Below, piece by piece: positions 57,573 through 64,000 of a DNA stretch of 64,000 nt (positions are counted from its first letter, which is position 1; each line of letters begins with the position of its first letter). This DNA comes from Eubacterium sp. (GTDB lineage: Bacteria; Bacillota; Clostridia; Lachnospirales; Lachnospiraceae), in the NCBI GenBank assembly GCA_017475235.1, contig JAFVGA010000006.1:124001-188000 (forward strand), read 5' to 3'. Below the pieces are notes generated by a model. It was given only the letters and a program-made list of their open reading frames with translations. It had not been told where the DNA came from and ran no database searches. Made by a program: the position numbers and the translations under genes.

Positions 57573-60260
57573 CTAGTGTGCATCATTCCAGTTGTCGCCC
57601 ACGTTCACGTCGACATCCAATGGAACTTTAAGTTCTGCAGCCTCTTCCATGTTTTTCTTAAGTAATTCTTTTACTTGCTCCACTTCATCTTCATATGCTT
57701 CAATCAAAAGCTCATCGTGAATCTGTAGAACAATCTTAGATTTCAGATTTTGTTTCTTTAACTCTGCATCCACTTTATTCATAGCAATCTTCATAATGTC
57801 CGCAGCAGTTCCTTGAATTGGTGAATTCATGGCAGCACGCTCACCAAATTGTTTCTGAATAAAGTTTCCAGCTTTAAGTTCTGGAATTGGACGACGTCTC
57901 TTATAAAGAGTCAATGCGTAGCCATTTTCTTTGGCGAACTCTACTGAATCGTCCAAATACTTTTTAACTCCAGGATAGTTTTCAAAATAATCCTCAATAT
58001 ATTTTTGAGCCTCTTTTTTACTAATTGATAAATCTTGGCTCAATCCAAATGAACTGATTCCATAAACAATTCCGAAGTTAACAGCTTTAGCATTTCTTCT
58101 CTGGACATCTGTCACTTCATCTATCGGAACATTAAACACCAAAGACGCAGTTGAAGCATGAATATCTTTTGAATTCTTGTAAGCATCAATTAAGTTCTTA
58201 TCATTGGACATACTCGCAAGAATTCGTAACTCTATCTGTGAATAGTCAGCATCCACAAACACACATCCATCCTTTGGCACAAATACTTTTCTAATCTCGC
58301 GACCTAAGTCCATTCTAACTGGAATATTTTGCAAGTTAGGACCAGTTGAACTAATTCGTCCAGTCGCAGTTACTGTTTGGTTAAATGTTCCATGAATTCT
58401 TCCATCATCACTTATATAGTTTTGCAAACCTTCAGCGTAAGTGCTGTTAAGTTTAGTTAAAGTTCTGTATGTCAAAATCTTTCTAACGAACGGATACTCT
58501 GGCTCTAATTTTTCTAGAACTCCTGCCGCCGTCGAATAACCAGTCTTTGTTTTCTTTCCGCCTGGAATCTCCATCTCCTCAAACAGTATCTCACCAAGTT
58601 GTTTTGGAGAGTTAATGTTAAATTCATGGCCGGCTTCTTTATAAATATCTTTTTCTATCTTCTCAATTTCCTTAAGAAGCATCTTGCTGTAATCTTTCAA
58701 TGCATTTGCATCTACTTGGATTCCAACTTGCTCCATATCATAAAGCGCAAAGCTTAGCGGAACCTCAATGTCTTTATAAACATCATACATTTCCGTTTCC
58801 TTCAATGCTTCTTCTAATTTATCTTTTGCATTGTATAAAACAAATGCATTCAAACATACAAAACGCTTAACGTTACCTTCTATCTCACGACTTGGAGTTT
58901 CGTCTTTCTTTGTCTTAGGGAAAATCTCTTCCTCAGATGGAAGCAACATTCCCAAGTAGTCTTTTGCAATATCATCATACTCGTAAGAGTTTTGCAAAGG
59001 ATTTAGAAGATATGCTGCGAGGCCTTCGTCAAAGACTTCGTCTTCCACTGATGCTTCTAAATATTTATTATATTTCTTAACATCATTGCTAACTAGTTTC
59101 TTTGTTTGAACTAGTTCTTTGATTTTTGTTTTCAAATAATCATCATTAGATTCGTTTGCTTCACCAGTAAATCTAGAATAAATATCTTCAAGACTTTCAT
59201 CGCTATTATTAGCAGATGATTTGATGTAATATGCCTTTTCCCCAAAGCATAAACCTAAGCCTTGCAATGTATCAGTCTCGTAAATATAAAGACCAATCTT
59301 ATTTGCTTTTTTAGCATCATCAATTAGTTTATCTATTTCGTCTGTATCACTAACAACTTCAAAGTTTTCTTCAAAATCATTTTCGTCGCTATCAACATTC
59401 TCAAAACGAGAAATCATACTCTTCATCTCGAGTTCTTTAACCATATCAAGAGCATCTTTAGTGTAGATATCTCCAAATTCACACTCTTCCACTTTTGCCT
59501 CAATTGGACAGTCAGTATCGATAGTTGCAAGTTCTTTACTTAAAGTTGCTAGATCATAGTTTTCTTTAAATGCGTTTTTATTTCTAGTATTAGCAATTTC
59601 TTCTACATGCTCTTTGGCATTCTCAATTGATCCAAATTCTGAAATGATTGCTGTAGCACCCTTCTCACCAATACCAGGAACTCCAGGAATATTATCTGAT
59701 GAATCGCCCATCAACGCCTTAACATCTATAAACTCTGTAGGAGTTACCTTGTATTTTTCTTTAACTGCATCAGCATCATAATACTCAACTGTAGTTTGGC
59801 CTTTAGAAGTCTTTGGAATACAAATTTGAACTTTGTCAGTTGCAAGTTGAAGCAAGTCCCTGTCACCAGAGATTACCGATACTTCCAAACCTTCTTTCTC
59901 TCCACGACCAGCCATTGTTCCCAAAATATCGTCAGCCTCGTATCCTTCAAGTTCAAGAGTTTTAACATCCATCTTGCCAAGCAACTCTTTAATCAAAGGA
60001 ACCTGCTCCTTTAGCTCTGGAAGCATAGGTTTTCTTGTGCCTTTGTAGTCGTCAAACATTTTGTGCCTGAATGTTGGCGCGTGAACGTCGAAGGCCACGG
60101 CAAAGTAGTCGGGGTTTTGCAACTCTATTATTTTGAACATAATATTCAAAAAACCATAAACAGCGTTAGTGTGCACACCTTTTGAGTTGGTAAAAACAGG
60201 CACGCCATAAAACGCCCTGTTTAAAATACTATGTCCATCAATTAATACTAACTTTTTCAT
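57573..60260 (-). CDS. polA: DNA polymerase I, proofreading domain degenerate
   Basis: An 895-residue enzyme for Okazaki fragment maturation and repair. The 5' nuclease (about 1-290) is intact (VLIDGHSILNRAFYG, GYEADDILG, GDRDLLQL, GVPGIGEKGA). The middle 3'-5' exonuclease-like domain has lost its metal residues: the usual DTE reads IYETD and the later Asp sites are absent, as in Bacillus Pol I. The polymerase has DADYSQIELR (motif A), RRNAKAVNFGIVYG (motif B) and IHDELL (motif C). The ATG follows the P-ATPase stop directly (TAAATG). Confidence 0.96.
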   Translation of the reverse strand: MKKLVLIDGHSILNRAFYGVPVFTNSKGVHTNAVYGFLNIMFKIIELQNPDYFAVAFDVHAPTFRHKMFDDYKGTRKPMLPELKEQVPLIKELLGKMDVKTLELEGYEADDILGTMAGRGEKEGLEVSVISGDRDLLQLATDKVQICIPKTSKGQTTVEYYDADAVKEKYKVTPTEFIDVKALMGDSSDNIPGVPGIGEKGATAIISEFGSIENAKEHVEEIANTRNKNAFKENYDLATLSKELATIDTDCPIEAKVEECEFGDIYTKDALDMVKELEMKSMISRFENVDSDENDFEENFEVVSDTDEIDKLIDDAKKANKIGLYIYETDTLQGLGLCFGEKAYYIKSSANNSDESLEDIYSRFTGEANESNDDYLKTKIKELVQTKKLVSNDVKKYNKYLEASVEDEVFDEGLAAYLLNPLQNSYEYDDIAKDYLGMLLPSEEEIFPKTKKDETPSREIEGNVKRFVCLNAFVLYNAKDKLEEALKETEMYDVYKDIEVPLSFALYDMEQVGIQVDANALKDYSKMLLKEIEKIEKDIYKEAGHEFNINSPKQLGEILFEEMEIPGGKKTKTGYSTAAGVLEKLEPEYPFVRKILTYRTLTKLNSTYAEGLQNYISDDGRIHGTFNQTVTATGRISSTGPNLQNIPVRMDLGREIRKVFVPKDGCVFVDADYSQIELRILASMSNDKNLIDAYKNSKDIHASTASLVFNVPIDEVTDVQRRNAKAVNFGIVYGISSFGLSQDLSISKKEAQKYIEDYFENYPGVKKYLDDSVEFAKENGYALTLYKRRRPIPELKAGNFIQKQFGERAAMNSPIQGTAADIMKIAMNKVDAELKKQNLKSKIVLQIHDELLIEAYEDEVEQVKELLKKNMEEAAELKVPLDVDVNVGDNWNDAH

Positions 60261-62129
60261 TTACTTATACCTTTTCTTTAATACATTTAATCTAAGAGCA
60301 TTTAATACAACAAATACGCTCGATAGGCTCATACAGAGTGCGCCTATCATTGGAGTTAACTTCCATCCAAGCGCTTGGTAGAAAACTCCAGCCGCCACTG
60401 GAATACAAATGACATTGTAAATAAATGCCCAGAATAAGTTTTGTTTTATATTTCTAATAACTGATTTACTAATCTTAATTGCTTTTGAAACTGTCTTTAG
60501 TGAATCATTTACTATAACAACATCTGCTGACTCAATAGCCACATCAGTTCCGGAGCCGATTGCCACACCCACATCTGCTGTTGTAAGAGCTGGGGCATCA
60601 TTGATACCATCACCAACCATCATAGTCACTCCACTATCTAATCTTTTTGCCACTTCAGATTCTTTTTGATCTGCTTTCATCTCGGACACATAATCATCTA
60701 CACCTGCTAAGGTCGCAAATAGATTTGCAGTTGCTTCTTTATCACCAGAAAGCATTGTGACATTTATATTCATATCTTTGAATTCTTTTATAGCTTCAAC
60801 ACTATCTTCACGCAACTCATCATTCATTGTGTTACCAACTGTGATAGTACCTGTTTTATCAAGCATAATGTTCTTTGTCTTTCCAGCGTTTTCTAGAGCT
60901 GTTGCATTCTTAAACAATGCACCAGCACTTGCGGCAACTCCATTACCAACCATAATGGCAACTGGTGTTGCAAGACCTAACGCGCACGGACAGGAAATAA
61001 CAATAACAGATAGTGCAAAGTTCATTGCATCTTCAGTTCCTTTTCCAACAATCAACCATACAATAAATGTAATAATTGCAATCACTAAAATGATAGGAAT
61101 AAAAACTCCCGCCACTTTATCAGCAATTCGAGCTATCGGCGCCTTTGACGTAGACGCTTTACTTACCATATCTATAATTTTTGAAAGTGTAGTATCAGTT
61201 CCAACTTCCGTTGCTCTACACTTGATTAGTCTTTCATGATTCTTTGTTCCAGCAAAAACTTTTGAGTCAATTTGCTTATCAACTAGTTTACTCTCGCCTG
61301 TAAGCATTGATTCATCTATCTTGCTGAGTCCGTGGATAACAATTCCATCAACCGGAACATTGTGACCAGGTTCAACGACAAATATGTCGCCTTCTTTAAT
61401 CTCGTTTACGGCAACTTCTTTTTGCTCACCATTCACTTCAATAATCGCAGTTTTCGGAGCAAGATGTATTAGTTCTTTTATTGTATCTGTAGTTCTACCC
61501 TTAGCGTAAGACTCAATGAACTTTCCTAAAGTAATTAAAACCAAGATCATAGCAGCTGATTCAAAATAAACACTATGAATTAAATGATGTCCGTGCTCAG
61601 GATGATTAATTATTCTAATCATAGTTATGACTGAATAGATAAATGATATACCCGAACCAAGCGCAACTAAAGTATCCATAGTTCCACTCGAATGAATGGC
61701 TGACTTAATACCGTTAACAAAGTATTTGTAGTTAACTATGATTACCGCTACGCATAGAATCATCTCGATAATAACTATAAGCTTGTAATTGTCTGTGAAC
61801 TCAAGGAACATATTTCCCATCGAAACAAACATTAGAGGAATAAAAAAGATTAAAGAAATGATAAATCTTTTTAGAATAGATTTTGTCTCATCTGACATCT
61901 GATGCTTTTCTTCCGTGATAACGCTTTTGCCTTCTTCCAAATAGTCAGCTTTATATCCAGCATCTTTAACAGCTTGAATAATATCTGAAACAGAAAAATC
62001 GCCTTCTACCTCCATAGAATTGGTTAGAAGACTAACATTAACAGACGTCACTCCTTTGACGTCTTTCACTGCATTTTCTACTCTGTTTTGGCATGCTGCG
62101 CATCCCATTCCGGATACACTAAATTTCAT
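60261..62129 (-). CDS. Copper-type heavy-metal P-ATPase lacking its nucleotide-binding domain
   Basis: A 622-residue P1B-ATPase related to CopA. An N-terminal HMA domain has GMGCAACQNRV; the A domain has SMLTGES; the membrane metal site is CPC in VISCPCALGLATP; the phosphorylated aspartate is D424 in LDKTGTIT; GDGINDAPAL closes the P domain. However, DKTGTITVGN is followed within three residues by DELREDSVEAIKEFKDMN, which in CopA comes only after an N domain of about 110-120 residues with the SEHP motif. That domain is missing in frame, which also explains the short length. Whether it still pumps metal is doubtful. It is followed directly by polA. Confidence 0.88.
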   Translation of the reverse strand: MKFSVSGMGCAACQNRVENAVKDVKGVTSVNVSLLTNSMEVEGDFSVSDIIQAVKDAGYKADYLEEGKSVITEEKHQMSDETKSILKRFIISLIFFIPLMFVSMGNMFLEFTDNYKLIVIIEMILCVAVIIVNYKYFVNGIKSAIHSSGTMDTLVALGSGISFIYSVITMIRIINHPEHGHHLIHSVYFESAAMILVLITLGKFIESYAKGRTTDTIKELIHLAPKTAIIEVNGEQKEVAVNEIKEGDIFVVEPGHNVPVDGIVIHGLSKIDESMLTGESKLVDKQIDSKVFAGTKNHERLIKCRATEVGTDTTLSKIIDMVSKASTSKAPIARIADKVAGVFIPIILVIAIITFIVWLIVGKGTEDAMNFALSVIVISCPCALGLATPVAIMVGNGVAASAGALFKNATALENAGKTKNIMLDKTGTITVGNTMNDELREDSVEAIKEFKDMNINVTMLSGDKEATANLFATLAGVDDYVSEMKADQKESEVAKRLDSGVTMMVGDGINDAPALTTADVGVAIGSGTDVAIESADVVIVNDSLKTVSKAIKISKSVIRNIKQNLFWAFIYNVICIPVAAGVFYQALGWKLTPMIGALCMSLSSVFVVLNALRLNVLKKRYK

Positions 62130-62232
62130 TGATTTTCCCTCTATTTCGCACTTGCATACTCCGTTATATTATAACTCAAATCAGGCTTATTTTCTATGCG
62201 ATAAGGCAATAAAAAAGCCAAATATATGTATT

Positions 62233-62261
62233 TGACATAGTTCTTCTAAAATGATAGAATT
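62233..62261 (+). promoter_or_regulatory. Promoter of tRNA-Leu
   Basis: TTGACA, 17 bases, TAGAAT, ending 11 bases before the mature tRNA 5' end. Confidence 0.85.
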
Positions 62262-62272
62262 TATCTCGCTGG

Positions 62273-62356
62273 CAGGTGTGGCGGAATTGGCAGACGCACT
62301 GGATTCAAAATCCAGCGCCCTCAAAAGCGTGCGGGTTCAAGTCCCGCCACCTGCAC
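62273..62356 (+). tRNA. tRNA-Leu, anticodon CAA
   Basis: A complete class II cloverleaf: acceptor GCAGGTG/CACCTGC with discriminator A, D-arm GGCGGAATTGGCAGACGC, anticodon stem CTGGA/TCCAG with loop TTCAAAA (anticodon CAA, reads UUG), a long variable arm as expected for leucine, and T-arm GCGGG-TTCAAGT-CCCGC. The CCA end is not encoded. It is a lone tRNA with its own promoter and terminator on the + strand amid - strand genes. As a UNN-reading tRNA with A37 it is a plausible MiaA/MiaB substrate. Confidence 0.97.
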
Positions 62357-62360
62357 AAAA

Positions 62361-62387
62361 AAGAGAGCTTTTATAGCTCTCTTTTTC
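62361..62387. terminator. Bidirectional terminator between tRNA-Leu and the zinc-ribbon gene
   Basis: AGAGAGCT/AGCTCTCT stem with five-base loop, T tract on the + side and an A tract upstream that becomes a T tract on the - side. Confidence 0.88.
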
Positions 62388-63982
62388 TATTCTATCGAGT
62401 ATTTTCCTCCGGACCTTTTAACCTTTTCAACATGTCCTGAGTCTGTTGCCACACCGTAATATGATGTGGATTTTGTATTGCCTTTCTTGTCCGTAATCTC
62501 TGCCTGAATCACATAATAGTATGCTCCATCTATTTCTTCTACAGATTTATAATTCAAGTATCCCACATTTCCATTCTTAAATGTTCCATCTTTCTGTTCA
62601 AACACATGGTTTGAAACCAAGTTAGATGATACTGCATTCAATGCTTCGTCATAAGTAAAACTAAAGTCTGGTGAATAATCATAAGCACGTGTTACAGCTC
62701 CACTTGACACTCCGTCTTTGTTGATTGCGACAAAGTAATATAAACTTGTGCCCTTAGGCATCTTAATTGCCTTTGTATATTTTTTAGACTTCTCTGTAGG
62801 TGTTGTTCCATCTTTTGTGTAATAAATTGTACAATCAGGATCACAAGTAACCTTAATCTTCTTTTGCTCAGTATACTTACCACTATCAAGGTTTACACTT
62901 GGCTCCTTAACGCTACCAAAGTCTAATTCATACTTAGCCTGGAACTCTTTACTAAATTTACCATTCTTTGATTTAGATGCAGCACGCAAGTTGTACTGAC
63001 CCTCACTGCTAAGCATAAATGGTTTCTTATATTCTTTACGAGTTTGACTATCTTCAACCTTTGATCCATCCAATGTGTAATAAATCTTTACATCATCTGT
63101 GGCTGATAATTCAATCTCTAACGGTTTCGCATATTTACCTGCCTCATAATTACAAGTTGGAATTGTTCCATCAAAGTTTTTAAGTGCTTTCTTAACACTA
63201 TCCGGCGCATTAGCAATAAGCTCGCCAATCTTATCGTCCATATCATTATTCTGGTAAAGAATAATTAGTTCTTTGTAGAACTCAACATTTTCGTCGTCCA
63301 AGTCTACTAGTGCTTCCATGTAAGCAATTTCTTCTTTATCGTATCCGCCAATCATTTCATCAGTGGCATAAACCATTTTGTATGACTTGATCTTTTGTCC
63401 CGAAGTGAATGCATTACTTGCAGCCATAATATACTGAGTTCTAGCATCTGGATAGTTTTTCTGATTGTATAATACTGTACCAGCATTATAGAACTTATTA
63501 AACTTAGATGTCTTGGTCATGTAAATAACACCAATTGTTCCAAGAATAGCCACCAAAACTACCGCTAAAACACAGAGAATAATTAGTTTTGTCTTCTTTT
63601 TCTTTTCAGGTTTAACACCTTCAACACTTGATGACTCGTACTCTTTTCCAGCATCTCTATCGTCATCGTCAATCATACCGAAGTCATCATCCACAGAACC
63701 AAGTTCAATTGGTTTCTCCTTACTTGGATCTTTGAAACTAGCTGTAACTTCTTCATGTTCTAAAATTGCACTTGTATCAATTGTGTTACCTAAATTATCC
63801 TCAGGAGTTTTTTCTTCTGGAATACCGCCGACAATATTATTAAAACCACTCGTCTCCGAGTAATCATCTTGAACTTTTTTATCTTTATTTGTTGCAAATT
63901 TGAAGTTTCCTACTTTTGTACCACATTTTCTACAAAAATATTCGTCTTCAGTGCATTCTTTTCCACAATTTGGACAAATCAT
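62387..63982 (-). CDS. Zinc-ribbon membrane protein with chitobiase C-terminal-like repeats
   Basis: A 531-residue protein of unknown function. C3/C6 and C17/C20 form a zinc ribbon; an acidic linker, a KKKK stretch and one membrane helix (about 132-155) follow. Outside, about 158-260 is helical and TPR-like (AGTVLYNQKNYPDARTQYIMAA), then two repeats of the chitobiase/beta-hexosaminidase C-terminal type, KIYYTLDGSKVEDS and TIYYTKDGTTPTEKS, then a C-terminal beta domain. The plan resembles the smaller protein at 29268-30116. GGAGA precedes the ATG. It may be a surface sensor or wall-associated protein; this is a guess from the layout. Confidence 0.8.
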   Translation of the reverse strand: MICPNCGKECTEDEYFCRKCGTKVGNFKFATNKDKKVQDDYSETSGFNNIVGGIPEEKTPEDNLGNTIDTSAILEHEEVTASFKDPSKEKPIELGSVDDDFGMIDDDDRDAGKEYESSSVEGVKPEKKKKTKLIILCVLAVVLVAILGTIGVIYMTKTSKFNKFYNAGTVLYNQKNYPDARTQYIMAASNAFTSGQKIKSYKMVYATDEMIGGYDKEEIAYMEALVDLDDENVEFYKELIILYQNNDMDDKIGELIANAPDSVKKALKNFDGTIPTCNYEAGKYAKPLEIELSATDDVKIYYTLDGSKVEDSQTRKEYKKPFMLSSEGQYNLRAASKSKNGKFSKEFQAKYELDFGSVKEPSVNLDSGKYTEQKKIKVTCDPDCTIYYTKDGTTPTEKSKKYTKAIKMPKGTSLYYFVAINKDGVSSGAVTRAYDYSPDFSFTYDEALNAVSSNLVSNHVFEQKDGTFKNGNVGYLNYKSVEEIDGAYYYVIQAEITDKKGNTKSTSYYGVATDSGHVEKVKRSGGKYSIE

Positions 63983-64000
63983 ATTTTTTATCTCCTTAAA

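Overview
The window is AT-rich (about one third G+C by eye), tightly packed, and built almost entirely of housekeeping operons of a low-GC Gram-positive bacterium. The gene orders miaB-mutS-mutL-miaA, mreBCD-mrdA-rodA, sepF-lspA-rluD, lexA next to a LysM division-inhibitor gene, rplU-prp-rpmA-obg-nadD-rsfS, and the neighbouring TIGR03960 / DUF2344 / short RNase G genes point to class Clostridia, most likely family Lachnospiraceae. This assignment rests on recognised families and gene order, not on a database search.

Layout. Positions 1-29260 are almost wholly + strand: the end of a SpoVB-like flippase, two flavoproteins, an unknown protein, 5-formyl-THF cyclo-ligase, mismatch repair with tRNA i6A modification, a PLP lyase-like enzyme, radC, the elongasome cluster (mreB, mreC, mreD, PBP2, rodA), a small P-loop protein, an HlyD-like protein, yggS, sepF, aroB, lspA, a pseudouridine synthase, a TtcA-like protein and a XerS-like recombinase. 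An SOS control region follows at 28415-28616: a yneA-like gene and lexA diverge from a segment with three LexA-type boxes. From about 29268 to the end nearly everything is on the - strand: zinc-ribbon membrane proteins, a His-rich COG0523 GTPase, rsfS, a nadD-yqeK fusion, obg, rpmA, prp, rplU, a four-gene block of radical SAM/DUF2344/RNase G/response regulator, a histidine operon (hisZ-G-D-B-IE), a run of small stress and cell-wall genes, recU, a pseudouridine synthase, a heterodimeric ABC exporter, coaE, polA and a copper-type P-ATPase. One tRNA-Leu(CAA) lies at 62273-62356.

How the genes work together. The main themes are cell elongation and division (mre, PBP2, RodA, SepF, YneA-like), DNA repair and its SOS control (MutS/L, RadC, RecU, PolA, LexA), ribosome and tRNA maturation (MiaA/B, L21, L27 with its processing protease, Obg, RsfS, pseudouridine synthases), and histidine synthesis. 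Many genes overlap by 1-13 bases or abut as TAAATG, and several use TTG starts supported by a ribosome binding site.

The window contains no convincing phage, transposon, CRISPR array or defence island. The most unusual items are: a copper-type P-ATPase that appears to lack its whole nucleotide-binding domain; a HisIE enzyme with an extra HisA/HisF-like half-barrel at its N terminus; a divergent MreB with an altered phosphate loop; a PBP2 with an insertion of roughly 240 residues; an orphan response regulator coupled to RNase G; and a short palindrome, CTTCGNCGAAG, that recurs seven times in 64 kb, far above a rough chance estimate.
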